In this document: one piece after another, positions 31,440 through 43,569 of the stretch
Position numbering within the stretch: the first letter of the stretch is position 1
Layout of the letters: the number at the start of each line of letters is the position of its first letter
From: Metallyticus violacea
Taxonomy: Eukaryota > Arthropoda > Insecta > Mantodea > Metallyticidae
Assembly: GCA_030762175.1 (NCBI GenBank)
Contig: CM060842.1
Location: 66,589,001 to 66,653,000 of the forward strand
Direction of reading: 5' to 3'
Length of the DNA: 64,000 bases
Position numbers and translations under genes: made by a program
Notes under the pieces: model-generated
The model's input: the letters and a program-made list of their open reading frames with translations, nothing else
What the model was told of the DNA's origin: nothing
The model's database searches: none

Positions 31440-31880
31440 CATAACATATTAAATAACAGGAATTGGTACCAACTCTTTTCACAACAGGATGTCCATTTTC
31501 TCTAATAAACAATCCACACCTTAGGAAATTATTATGGACATGCATCAGTTCCCCATTACTATGGACCTCATTTTGTTTTGAATGGATGTCATATGTGTGT
31601 GAAGGTTAGCTGAATATATTCTATTTTTCAACATCCCCCAAATATAAAAATCACAAACCATAAGAACTGGGCTTTAATGGAAGATTTTGTTTCATCAAGT
31701 TTTTCTTCTGTGAGTACATGATGTTAGTGGTTTTTTTCGGCCAGTCACAGAATCTGTTTTATTATACTTCTGAACTAAATTTAAAGTTTTTCTGTTGAAA
31801 CTGGGCTGCAAGGAATTTAATGCCTAAATGCCTGTTTCATTTTGCTGACTACTTTCTGTACCTGGTGCATGAAGTGAAGA
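31440..31880 (-). pseudogene. Tc1/mariner-superfamily transposase relic, internally deleted
   Basis: Minus strand gives an HTH-type piece (LVQKYNKTDSVTGRKKPLT) followed closely by CDFYIWGMLKNRIYSANLHT, the C-terminal (P)CDF-LWG-LK-RVY motif of arthropod DDE transposases. The whole middle, including the first two catalytic Asp residues, is absent. Confidence 0.65.
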
Positions 31881-32692
31881 TGAATATACAACTACGCAAT
31901 GACTATCTTACCATTGCACAAAACTACTGCACTATCTCATTCTGACTGCACAACACAACTAACTGACTGCCTATCAAAATCTCACTCACAACTGACTGGA
32001 AGAGAGAATGGCACCACATGGGGAATCTCAGCAATTCGAGAGGAATAAGTCCACTAGTTGCCTGATTTGAGTTGCAAGATTTTTAAAATTCTCCCACTGT
32101 ATGATTAAACTTTACATTAGATTGGCCTTGGGGTTCTAACATATATTGTTAGAATCTCATACTACTTACTCCTTTTTTGCCTAATGACCCTAATGCATAG
32201 CTTCTTCAAATTTATGCATTAAAAGGGCCTTCAGGCTTAAAAATAGAAATGCTTACAGCCAAGTACTGAAAAAACAAATTAAATAAAATTTTCTTTACCA
32301 TGGATTCATTTGCCATTTTTCATTAAATATAAATATCTTTCTCTCCAAAATCATAGCTATAAACAATATAAGTATAAGATTTTACATAGTTACAAATACA
32401 GGTTGCTTACCTAATTTGTATTCCCAAATTGAATAAACGTCCTCTTGGCTTAACTTGTATGCCATGCAATTGTGTGTTTCATAAATATGCTAATATTTCC
32501 TAACAGTATGAAGAAAATATTTAACGCAACAGTACTTACACACCTGGCCCAAATATTAAGTATTAACAAAAATGGGCTGAAACAAATTCTTTATAGAGCT
32601 TTTAGACAATAATGTTTTTAAAATTTTTTAAAAAAATTGTAAAAACTTTAAAAAAATTTTCATATGGAACTAACACAGTGAAGTTCACATGA

Positions 32693-32740
32693 ATTAAATC
32701 TGTCGTCTAAGCATGAAGAGTGTTAGACGACAGATTTAAT
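32693..32740. repeat. Perfect 18-bp inverted repeat, 12-nt loop
   Basis: ATTAAATCTGTCGTCTAA and TTAGACGACAGATTTAAT around GCATGAAGAGTG. Just left is TGGAACTAACACAGTGAAG, a PLE-C terminal-repeat remnant (compare 54337). Confidence 0.9.
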
Positions 32741-33127
32741 AATGTTTTTATTTACTGTCCCATGATGTATCTTTTAAGATGAAATTGCCTGGATTTAATG
32801 GAGTGCAAATATACCTGCCATTCATTGATAACTGAAATCAACTGGCATTTGCCCTGTGAGTGTAAATTTCAGATAAAGCCTTATTCAGGAAACCAGTCTC
32901 TACTGGAAACCAAGCCCTTGCTTGTCAGTTGACAAGCAGATACTTAGTGCCTGAGACAGAGCAACGGTACACAAAATATCTAGTAGCTCTCCAGGATGAA
33001 AATTTTGCTGAGACATGAATAACTGTTCATCAAATTGCTAAATGCTGTTCACTGTAAGATGGATGACAATCTTCTGCTGACAGTCAAGCATAATGAATTA
33101 GCATTAGGCTCATTATTATTAATATTA

Positions 33128-34325
33128 CAGTAGAACTTCGATTCATTGTTTTTGGAGGGACCAGATTAAAAAACAATGGATGCAGGAAAACGATAGATAC
33201 AGGAAGTGCATAAATCATGTTAAAAAATAAACAGATACTGTATAAGGAAACGCTATATTTTCCATCAATTTTACATGTTACCAGTACACATTTTATACTA
33301 TTGTTGTCGGTTCTGGTGGTTTAGTGTTAACCATACTTGTGCCATAGACTCGGTTTTAATTCAAGTCAGAGTTGACGGGTTTTTTTGGGCTTAAAAATTC
33401 TAAATACGGTTCCTTCGGAAGGAAAGTAAAGCCAAGGGTCCTGTCTTAGATTTATGTCATGTAAAAGAACCTTAAGCCTGAAACAAAAGGCCCCTAACAA
33501 AATTTATTGACAATTTATTGCCCTGAATTGAATGCAACGCTGATGACCTGAAATGTTATAGGGCTTCTGTAAATAAATCAACAAAAACCAATATTTATTT
33601 TCTTTTAAAAAGGTCATTTGCTTCTTTGTTACTTTTCTTGTCATGTGAAACAACAAATTTTCCCTTTTCAACACAATCGGTTGCTCACAACATTATGTCA
33701 TGTACATAGAATATGCATGCTTGTGATTTCATATTCTCAGAGCTTCGGCAAACATTGACTCTGTATCATCTTCCCCCTCTTTCTCACTCCCACCCCCCAT
33801 ATCTTTGGCAAACATCAGCATGGCTTTGACTGCTGTACCATCTAACCCTACTTCCTCACTTCCATTCCCCATATCAGAAACACTTGTGGCTCCCCACTTC
33901 GTTGCACATTTCATCAACATTTTGAATGCCACATGCGATAATGTCCTCATCCACTGCCATGTAGGTGTTAAAACTTATGGCAACAGCAGCTCTGGCCCAT
34001 TTTTCTCATCGCTATCATGCAACTCCAAAAGTATGTGCAAGAGAACCCAAGTCATTCTTCCTTGGATCAAAAATGACATGAGCTCTCTGTACAAGTGACA
34101 GTCCCTGCTTCAATTATTCCAGTTTGAAAACGATGGTTTGAGGATAGAATTTCTTTGGGACTGAACTTCTTGAATGAACAACAATACAGGAAAATGATAT
34201 TTTGAAGAATGACAAATGTGGGTTTTATTTAGATAAGAAAAAGGTAAAACATTTCGGACAGCATAAATTAAATGATACATCTGGGAAAATGATGGTTCCG
34301 AGAACAAAAGATCGAGGTTCCACTG
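33128..34325. mobile_element. pogo/Tigger-like DNA transposon remnant
   Basis: TIRs CAGTAGAACTTCGATTCATTGTT (left) and CAGTGGAACCTCGATCTTTTGTT (right, reverse complement) are of the CAGTGGAACCTCGATTATCCG kind typical of pogo/Tigger elements, each flanked by TA. The minus-strand interior has a decayed frame with KWARAAVAISFNTYMAVDED near 34000-33940, possibly the transposase C-terminus. A SINE-E (33308-33585) is inserted in it. Confidence 0.7.
33308..33585 (+). repeat. SINE-E, copy 2
   Basis: TTCTGGTGGTTTAGTGTTAAC, TTTTAATTCAAGTCAGAGTTG, then GGTTCCTTCGGAAGGAAAG, TAAGCCTGAAACAAAAGGCC, TGCCCTGAATTGAATGC, AATAAATC. Nested inside the pogo-like element. The B box is mutated. Confidence 0.85.
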
Positions 34326-34361
34326 TATTTCTCAAGAATTAAAAGTAATATTAATACATGC

Positions 34362-34860
34362 CTGAACAGTGCTGCAGAGACAATATATTGTTTATTGCCA
34401 TATCATTGATATCAGTCTCTACACGGGTCACATTATGCTTATCATCATTGGATCTGGTAGTAATTCCATTATCACACACATTTTCTGCTACATGCGTGCT
34501 GCTGATCTCACTATCTGCATCCTTTGGTTTCAACAATGGTGCAGAAATTTCTATATTTTTTTTGTCACTTGCACTGTCCACACGCTGTCTTTTACCTCCT
34601 TTCTTTGATGCACATCCCTTACCAACTGCTTTACCTACAGTCATTGCTTCTCCTGCTATTCGATTGGCAAATCGTTCTTCATAAGAATTTAATGAAAGAC
34701 TTGAGCTAGTCAGGTACTCTGTAAGATTAACATTGGGTACACATATTGTCACTCCTGGACGAGGGGCTACCCTTAGGAGAGGGTCTTTTTCTTTTTTTCT
34801 GTCTTCTATCACCTGGGAAAATATTTCCATTCCATCAGCAGATGTCAACAGTTCATCACG
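34362..34860 (-). CDS. CRAMP1: CRAMP1 exon, linker with EYLTS block and basic NLS-like run
   Basis: The exon starts after ACAGAGTTTAG with CGT GAT GAA (phase 0). An in-frame TAG lies immediately upstream, inside the acceptor, so the exon edge is well fixed. It encodes LLTSADGMEIFSQVI, a basic/acidic RKKEKDPLL, APRPGVTICVPNVNLTEYL and SSSLSLNSYEERFANRI, then a Lys/Arg-rich KKGGKRQR stretch that could be a nuclear localisation signal, and a Ser/Asp/Asn-rich tail. The downstream exon needs a one-base overhang that makes sense (G|AA). The GT donors here give either a wrong phase or a stop, whereas CAG|GCATGT at 34361 gives the right phase. I therefore call a GC donor. Confidence 0.82.
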
Positions 34861-34869
34861 CTAAACTCT

Positions 34870-37000
34870 GTGTTAAGGTAAGCAAACCTGCAAAGTAATT
34901 ATTATCACTAGTTCTATGAGTACAATAAAGCTCTATGCAATTCACGTTCTTTTATGTTTACTCTCAAAAAAGATTGTTACAATTAACACAAAATAGCTTT
35001 TTTCCTCTCTCTTGGATAAAAGGCTAATCTAAACAGTGTAACATGACTTGGACCAAATAATTCAATTAACATAGTAGCTAAATGCAAACTAAAAAAATAA
35101 CAAATTTAAAACGTAAAACATTCATCTATATACAGGCAATTCCAAAAGAAGAAATAAAAAGGATATATAACTTTTCTGTACTTTTTTCTCCTCTTCTATT
35201 GTTAATTAACTTAATCCTTTTATTCTATAGTAATTGCCGCTAATTATTGATAATTTAATTTTCTTTCAGACATATGCCAATTTTGTATATCACTGTATTT
35301 GCAATAATTAACCTATCCTGTAAGTTGGCATTCTATTACAAATGCTTTAAGGAATATCTTACAGGTGACAAGACAGTGCTAAACTGCTTCACAGTACAAG
35401 TTTAACATTGGCTGCCCCACTTTAGACATGCACCAAAGAAGAACAGTGTTCTATTATTCAGTTTTTGAGTAGTGAAAGTGTGATAGTTATTGAAATTTAC
35501 GAATGTATTAAGAAGTTCATACACATTGTGACGTTCCTCACCCAGGTCAGACATATTGAGTGGTGAGGCTAGAGAATATTGCCATTATTGAGGCCTTATT
35601 ATGGAAAATCGTTTGAGTGACAATGGATAAAACTTAAGAAACTCTAAACATTAGTTATAGCTCACCAAATTATTCCAAATTATTCATATGTGCATGTTCA
35701 GATAAAGTGATACATCAGGTAGTGAATGAGTGACAATGCAGGCAACCCAAAGAATTTTGTTCTAGAGGAATCCATACATTTTGCATGCATTGGAGGACTT
35801 GCACTGATTGTTATGGAGACTATGAAGAAAAAGATACAGTTATGTATCACTTCTGCGTAATAAATACCATTTTTCTAAACCTTTCAAGGTTTTCATTTGA
35901 ATTGCCCTCACATCAAGAGCTTTCCTTACCTTCCTGCTGATACACAAATACATTAGCCAATTGTATTTTCAAAGGGTAGCATATTTGCAGGATCTGTGCA
36001 GAAAGTTACAGATTCCATATTTCTACTCCGCTTATGTACATCAAGATTTTCTTTTACAGTGAAAGCAATCATCTATAATGGATATGGGCATTTTTTCTTG
36101 AACACCCTTGTTTTTATCGGTGGTGGCAGCAGGGTGCTCACCTACACTAATCATTAGAACATTAACAATACTATGGAAAGGCTACTGAGAGAAAACCTCT
36201 GGTGCTGGTTGAACCTCTATTTTCTTGATTTTCCACCAAGAGACTACTAAATACGAAACATAGGGCAGTAGGTGCTAGTCAGGGAGTATTCTATTTTGTA
36301 TTGTTTTAAGAATTGGAATAAGAATTTAAGAATTAATTACAAGCAGTTTATAATACAGTAAACAAATGTATTGTAATACATTATAATTGTAATCATGGTG
36401 GGCTGCATTTAAGAGTTGGGTCATCTAGGTGGAGGCCACTTAAACTTCAACAAACAAATAAAAAAAATGCTAAAGATGCAGGGAATGGAAGCTGCAGCTA
36501 GCAAATGCAAAACCAAATAATACTCTCATCACTTACAACACACTCATTTAAATTGGAATCTAACTCAAAATAATTTGGAGAATCAGCTATCAAACTTAAA
36601 AAGAATATAAAATACAATGGTTAAATTCATAAGTTGTTTAATCAAAAAAAGGTTTAATATGCACTCATAGAAAATAATTAAAGGAACAATATCTGAAAAA
36701 CATACAGATTTATTAAATAATTAAATGTACTAAAGTATTATGAAAAAAGCTAAGTATGTGCTCAATAATGACTGGTAGCCTGACATCTGCAAAAGTGGAA
36801 GGCAAATACCTGAAGGTGATCTAGTTGATGTATTACATTAAAATATGCTTCACACACAACCAGTGGATTGCCACAATGTGGGCGAGCTGAAGCAGGTTTG
36901 TGTTTAAAATGTAACAATGGCTAAAATTGCAGCACCTTATATTCAACCTCCTTAAAATCACTTCTTTTTTTATGATTGCTCTCTCAGAAAGCAGACCATT
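34870..37000. other. Intronic sequence, nothing firmly recognised
   Basis: Between CRAMP1 exons 44373 and 34860. AT-rich, no motif or long repeat I can name. Confidence 0.45.
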
Positions 37001-37087
37001 ACTTATTGTAATTTAATTTAATATGTATGTACATCTATGTAGGACTGGTTGAGTAGAAGAAAAAGCCCTAAGGTCTTATTTCTGCCA

Positions 37088-37124
37088 GCATAAATAAACA
37101 AATAAATAAATAAATAAATATAAG
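37088..37124 (+). repeat. (AAAT)n microsatellite
   Basis: ATAAATAAACAAATAAATAAATAAATAAATAAATA. Confidence 0.9.
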
Positions 37125-38047
37125 AAACCCAAATGAATGTGAGTTGATGCCACACTTTCAAGTGTATTGAGCAAGTCTTGGATTGTGAGTAATATTGTAC
37201 AAATTGTGCAAACTCATCAAGATATTGAGGGAATCTGAGCAAATTATAGTTTCCCCATTGCTGTTCAGATATGTAAAATAACTCATTAAAGAGATAATTT
37301 TGCTTTAAAAAAGATGTGTTGCAGTGATAAAATCAAAAGCACATTTCAGACCTGTGACTTTTTTGAGACATTGGTATAAATGAGAAAACTTTGCTAAAAT
37401 ACTATGGATATAGAGAAGGGACTTCAAGAATCACATCAGCACAAGGTGAAACAGGGCATTTACTCACAACCAAGGGAGGTAAACATGCATTCCTTTCGAC
37501 AAATATAGCATAAAGGTTAATGTCCAATTATGTGAGCTCCTGAAAATACCCAGGCTTCAGAGCCAGTGCATTGGTGCCATATTGGCTGCCATTTGCAGTA
37601 TTAAAAATAATTCAAAATTGAGATGCAAAGGTTGAGCAGCCAATTGACAGGCAAAACTGCTAAGTAATAATTCCCTTCAAAACAAGAGAGGGAGCTCAGT
37701 ACTACTGTGAATGTGTTTGAAATAGGAGTTATAGGAAATGTACCAGATATTCCAATATTAAATGGTGCAGAATATATTGTGCATCTTTCATAAGCCTTAA
37801 GATGGATTAATGAACAATAGAGGCACCATAGCATCCCAGTCCACTTCCCAAGATGTGGCACTTAATACATTAAAACTGTCCATTTGAAAATAGTTTTACT
37901 GGTGTGAACCCTACTACCCTTGCATCTTGCCTTGCAAATTCCTGGCACCAAGACACTTCACCTTTTTAAAATTTGGGTACTGCAAATAAAATATATGAAT
38001 ACTGTGTTTACCCTTCTTACAGAAGATGCTGGAAGAGGAATGAAATT

Positions 38048-38200
38048 ACAGTGAAATCTCAATTCATCATTCTTGAAAGCATCATTTTCCTGGATCCATT
38101 GTTCAATTAATGTAGTCCCAGACATATTTTCATTATAAACAATAGGAATAAAATCCACATTGTCATTCTTCAAAGTACCATCTTCCTACACCAATTGAAT
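38048..38200. repeat. pogo/Tigger-like MITE fragment
   Basis: TTACAGTGAAATCTCAATTCATCATT resembles the 33128 TIR, and ATCATTTTCCTGGATCCATTGTT matches the reverse complement of AACAATGGATGCAGGAAAACGAT at 33172. The other end was not found. Confidence 0.5.
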
Positions 38201-38209
38201 ATATTTTTT

Positions 38210-39920
38210 TGTTTTATGTAACGTTATCCTTGTTGATTATTTTTTATTAATGGATCATTGATAAATACCAACAAGTCCAGTTCAATGTATTTTAGCCATA
38301 CTATGTCAAGGCACACATTGTTTTCTTATGTGTGAAGTGGTAAGCATTGCTAAATAGAGTGCATGAAGCCAAAAATTTATTGCACTGGCAAGTATTTGCA
38401 GTGGAGGGGAAGCATGAACAGAAATGAAGATGTACAAGACAGATAACAGTTAAATCTGCAAATGAACTCCAGCAGCACGGAATTTATTTTCATTGCCCAT
38501 CCTAAGCTCTTGCAGTGCACAGTAAGAAAAAGAAGCCAAGTTTTATTGTTACTGAAGTAATGGCATGCCCCATTAAGGATGTGAGGGCACTTGATGAAAG
38601 ACATAAACGTTATTTTAGACCATAAGCATCTCTGATGAGATGCAACTCCATTAATATTTTTACAGTGAATAAAGCAGCATATTTCTGCATTCTGCAGGCC
38701 TTCTGTCATTTTAGTCAATAGGCCTTTCTCTCCTATTTTAACACACTACAGATGCCCACTTAAACTTCTTTCCCCATCCATCTTTTCCTGCATTTACCAT
38801 TTTTTTTTTGCTTACCCCACTGGAAATGATAGTTTGAGGTTTCATTATAAATTCATTGGTGAAGAAGAATTGACAAGTGTAAATGGTAGTTTCTTAAAAA
38901 GATGTAGATTTTGTTGTAAAAATGGGCAACCTTCCAGCATCTTCTATAAGGAGGGTGGTATAGGATTCATATATTTTATTTGTAGTAGCCATAATTTATA
39001 AAGGTAAAGTGTTGTGTAGTATACCGGCAATGGCAGGTGCATCATTTAAGAATGGACTGTTTTACATGTGCCTCATCATAGATTGAATCGTTTATGATTA
39101 GCCATAAATTACATAAATTTGTAATAATGCTGTCAGGAAACATCTGGCAGCAAAACTTTAGAAAAAATTAAGGCATAAGACAAACCACAGTCTCTGATAT
39201 TTTGTTTATATTAGCTTTGGATAAATGTCAGATATAATCTTAACATATTTGCATTAACAGATAGCCTTACTTATATGTGTCTAACTTTTTTTTGCACTTA
39301 CTTCATTGAATGGCATTTTTTAATCTAGAGCCAGAAATTCTAGGTTTCAAAATATTTTTATTGAGGATTTTATGTTGCAAGTAAAATTTAAAAACTGTGC
39401 AAATAACAAAATTCCCATCCAGGATAAACTGCAAGACACTTCTGATAATTTTCCTAAATTGTACAGAAAATGTGAACAAATATTACCTTTTTACCTATAA
39501 CAAGTGGGGTAATTTACTGCTTTTTGCCTAATGATCATTATATGAGTCGGAAAGTCCAAGCCCTACATTTGATATCATCTTGTAAACTATTTGGCCTAGA
39601 ACCGTGCAAATGACTCATTGACATTCACTACTTATTTATTTTCTTGAAGTAAACAGGCATTGTTTTATTTGAAACAAAATTAAAGTATCTAATACCAAGA
39701 CAATAGTACTTTTTGGCCAGCATAAAGAGGTCAACCAAAAGAAGCTTAATGAACTGGTATCATTTACTTATTTAGGATGTAATATTTTATATGTTCTAAT
39801 CAAAGATATTGATAATAAACTTAATATATTTCAAGCAATATGCAGACTATAAGAATATTAAAAGAAATTTTCTATAATCCACTCAAACGTTTTATAAAAC
39901 TCTACAGATGACTTGCCCTT
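38210..39920. other. Intronic sequence, nothing recognised
   Basis: Open frames here, including a 113-residue minus frame at 38377-38718, carry no motif I know and lack support. Confidence 0.4.
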
Positions 39921-39929
39921 ACCCGCAGT

Positions 39930-40630
39930 ACAAATTCTCTAGCAGTAGAGCTGCAGTCCCCACTGACAGTGGAGAGAGTCAAACTCCTCAGTCCTGAACA
40001 GGAGATCTGTTTGCATGACAGCATGTAAAAGTGTAAATATTGCATGTATTAATTCTCTCTTAAAGGTAATGTAACCTATGTGTTGTCCACCGTAACTTTC
40101 TGGCTGCAATATGTTCCTTATTACAAAACTGAGTTTTTCACCTTTTACTACACATTGTTGCAATTAATTCATATACATACACTGAGCTAAACTCAGGTAA
40201 ATCCTAGAAACCAGTGGACCAGTGGTTTGCTGTGGCTTGCTACGGCCTGAATGCCTACACTTGCCTTCTTTTCATGAATTTAAGTTGATAGGGGCAGGTA
40301 AATCACTGTAATGGTCACAAATATCCTTTGATTGCAGCAAATTTAATTTATAGTGCATTATGTGCATGGTACTACGTTAGGGAGTAAATGATTGTAATAG
40401 TGGCAAATCTCCTTTAACTTCAGCATAAAAAATACTGCATCAGCATGTGAGAATTCAAACCCACTATCTTCACAACTATTACATGACGCTCTAACAATCT
40501 GAGCTATTATGCTGTTGTGCTTCAATACCTTATTATCTAGCTATATCTGTGAAAGTTACACAATCTTCGGCTTTCTCTGCTATTGCTTAGAAGTGGCTTG
40601 GGACTAAAGCTCTTACAGCTCGAAAATTTG
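39930..40630 (-). repeat. Repeat family T (TIR + tRNA-like), copy 2
   Basis: Minus-strand counterpart of 1592-2338: shared TATTGCAGCCAGAAAGTTAC, AATACATGCAATATTTACAC, GGTTTCTAGGATTTAC and the tRNA-like AATAGCTCAGATTGTTAGAG...GGGTTTGAATTCTCACATGC. Ends share CAAATTYTC...AGCTGYA in inverted order (39935; 40620). More diverged than copy 1 and lacking the GT expansion and duplication. Confidence 0.75.
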
Positions 40631-40659
40631 TTATATCGGTAAGTGCAAATCTACAAATG

Positions 40660-41870
40660 TACCAGTTGTTATATGGTTCAGAAAACTCAATCTAACAAAT
40701 GTAACAACAAAAGTAATTATACATTTTAGAAGTGTCACTAGTTACACCTTATTATATACTAGAAAAATGAGAGCACTCTACAGAAACTTAAAATGTACCC
40801 CCCCCACACACACGCGCGCACATGCGACCACCAATGAGAAGATAATGCAGCTACCCTCCATTCCCATTATTAAAATATCTGCATTTTATATCTCCCATTT
40901 ATATTCCACTACATTATTTGAAGGATAAAAATGTGATTTGTCTTAAATGTAACTAGTTGCAACAATGGAGTATAGCATTAGATTATTTTCCTAACGGATG
41001 TGACACTGTGCTCATTTGCTACTGAACTCAGGCTGTGATTTGCTGTGGCAGTAAATATAACAACATTAGTCCAATTGCTAATAGCTGTTCTGTCGGTTAT
41101 AAAATTACAAATAATCCCAAGTAAACTGTGACCAGAGTTATCGTTAAATTCAGTTCTCTTGCACATTTGTGGCATGCTGGTGCAAATAACTAATATTTGA
41201 TTTAAACACTGTTTAACTGTTCTGGTAGAATAAATTAAATTTCATCAAACATTGTACTATTTTATCTGAGCTAGTTCTAGTATTAATATTGACATAAAAA
41301 AACAAAGTTTAGTAGAGGCGTGGACATTATAGATTCCAGTATAATAATTTAATGCACTCTAAAAACAGTAACATAAAAGAAATCTAGACACCTGAACCTG
41401 AGGGGGAATTGTGTGATTATGAAGGATGTATAAGTAATATAAACACTAACAGTGGTGTGTATGATATATAGAGCAAACTTCTAATGATAGACCTCATCAA
41501 TGTGTACTATGCCAGTATCCTTAAAGTGATTTTAGCAGTAATAAAAGAATTTCTAAGCTGCATAACATGCAGTTCATGAATGGTTGGAGTACAGCAAGTT
41601 AAAAGATATTGTTTTTTCTTACTCCTGCTCAACTTTTCCCAAACATTCTAACTTTATCTGAGGCTGGTATACTCAATGGAAAAATGCTCACAGTAGCTTT
41701 AGGAAACATGAGATTGGTGGCCCATGCAGGCTTGTGCTCTTGCTTAGAATAAATTTCAATTAATGAAAGAGAAGGGAAGTGAGCCTTCTGTTGCTGCAAT
41801 GGTTTAAGCTGCTCACTCTAAAAAGGTAATGGGAAAACCATGAATACATGCTGCTATTGCTGTAATTCTC
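40660..41870. other. Intronic sequence, nothing recognised
   Basis: Only a short CA/CG-rich tract (CCCCCCCACACACACGCGCGCAC at 40799-40821, partly shown) stands out. Confidence 0.45.
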
Positions 41871-41879
41871 TACACTGTT

Positions 41880-43560
41880 TTGCAAGCTATTGATCAATGA
41901 GGGCATTATGAATCTGAATTCAATGACAACAAAGGACATTTTTGGAACTGATGAAGTTGTTCGGGAAGAAGTCAGTGGTTGTAAAAAAGCTTAATGCAAC
42001 AGACAAATAAATGCGTAATGACATACAAAATGAAATTCTTGGCATCATTGCCAGAATGACCCTGGAAAGAATCAGCACTGAGGTTTCCATTATCAATTTT
42101 TTATGTCTCAATGATTTAATGAAGCACAGGATATTAGGAATACTGAGCAGCTTTCTGTTGTGATCAGATATCTCAAAAGTACCATCTATGAGAGATTTTT
42201 GGGTTTTTGCGAGTCTGAAAGTTTGAATGCAAAATCTCTGTTAACATATTTGAAAGAATCTCTTAGTTCTTATAGGATCAAGAAAGAGAATTGTGTTGCA
42301 CTTACCTATGATGGTGCAAATGTGATTTGCGGTAATGTGAATGGGGTTTATGTATGTATTTATGTCAAGTATACTGCCATACATCATGTGTTTTGGTGGA
42401 AACAGAAAGATAACATTTGTGTCATTCATTTAAGCCTCACAGTGATACACAATGGACTGCCTAAGTTGCATACTTTCAGGCTGAGCATAGAACTCTGCCA
42501 GCAATTGTCACTTTGAATTGCAATGCAAGAGACAAGAAACTCACACAATTTTCAAGCAAGAGGTTGTTAAAATGCATTTCTGACTAGCAAATCATGTGAA
42601 TCTATGCATTTTTCTCCATTTGCTCACTTTGTTAAGAAATTTTTCCAAAGTAAAGAATGCAACATCGCAAAGGTCTGCACTCTTATTCAGTCTGATTGAT
42701 GCTTTTACAGAACTTAAGTCTAAGCCTGAAAAGTCCAAGAAACTCTGGGATAATTCACTGTTTAATGCCATGCAAACTGGACGGAGAAGTCGTGAAATAT
42801 CTTCACAGACAAAGTACAGAATTCCATCATACCTAGCTGAATATGTCATCACTAATACTGCAGGACCGCCTGGCAGAGGTTGTTAAGGCGCGGACTCGTG
42901 AGCGTTTGCGGTTCAAATCCCGCCAGGACCATCCTCCCTGACCGAGGTTTTTGCCAGGTTTTCCTCAGTTTTCATAATTGGCAAATGCTGGGGAGGTACC
43001 CTAAACTTAGGCCTGGAACATTTCCTTCCTTAAAAATCCTTTCGCAATATATCATTTCATTTCATGTATCATCAGTGTCCACCTTCAGTAGTAAAAATGG
43101 GCATTAAGCACTATTAAAAAAAAAAAAAATTAATACTGCAGGTATGCCTAATGAGGATGATGACCTTCATTCCCTTTAAAATTGTGTTTCTTTCAATTGT
43201 TGGTCTTATTAAGACAACTGTTGGAGTATGGCTTTACAAACAATATCCCCATCTCACTAGTGAGTGTAACCTCACTAAATCCAAAATCAAATAACTTTCT
43301 TGACATCCACATTCTAATAGCCTTTGCCAAACACTACAACTGTGATATCAAAAATATGCAGACTGAAGCTAATCTTCTCATGAAAAACCATTCCAAGTTA
43401 TGAAGAGGAGAAAACATATAAAATTGACATTTTCTCAAAAGGCATCAATGTTAAAGGATTACATGTTCATGACCAAGGAATTACACAAGCTTGTCATCAC
43501 TCTAAATGTTCAGCTTTGAGAGCAAGAGATCCTTCTTCTACATGCAGCATTTGAAATTTA
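41880..43560 (+). pseudogene. hAT-type (DUF4371/zf-TTF, ZMYM1-like) transposase relic
   Basis: Plus-strand frames give GHYESEFNDNKGHFW, DIQNEILGIIARMTLERIST, EAQDIRNTEQLSVVIRYLKS, YERFLGFCESESLNAKSLLT, KKENCVALTYDGANVICGNV, a KVKNATSQRSALLFSLIDAF stretch, then after a SINE insertion ISLVSVTSLNPKSNNFLDIH and IAFAKHYNCDIKNMQTEANL. This order (GHDES...NEIIG...DET.D.S..EQLS...RY...YDGA) is that of the DUF4371-containing hAT-like transposases common in insects. Several frameshifts and a stop, and the zinc finger at the N-terminus is missing. TIRs were not found. Confidence 0.85.
42853..43141 (+). repeat. SINE-L full copy with target-site duplication and poly-A
   Basis: TAATACTGCAG at 42853-42863 and 43131-43141 flank a 267-bp SINE. 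Its head is tRNA-like (GGCAGAGGTTGTTAAGGCGCGG, then TTGCGGTTCAAATCCCGCCAGG), and a body (GAGGTTTTTGCCAGGTTTTC, ACCCTAAACTTAGGCCTGG) and a GTGTCCACC..GTAGTAAAAATGGGCATTAAGCAC end with an A13 tail follow. The poly-A and exact 11-bp duplication show LINE-machinery retrotransposition into the hAT relic. Confidence 0.93.
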
Positions 43561-43569
43561 TTTACAAAA

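Noticed and set aside
33805..34098. 97-residue plus-strand frame
   Set aside because: Lies in the pogo-like remnant; no motif, and the opposite strand has the better match to a transposase tail.
34358..34709. Overlapping plus-strand frames
   Set aside because: Antisense shadows of the CRAMP1 exon 34362-34860.
38377..38718. 113-residue minus frame as a gene
   Set aside because: No motif, no paralogue in the window, no splice or codon support.
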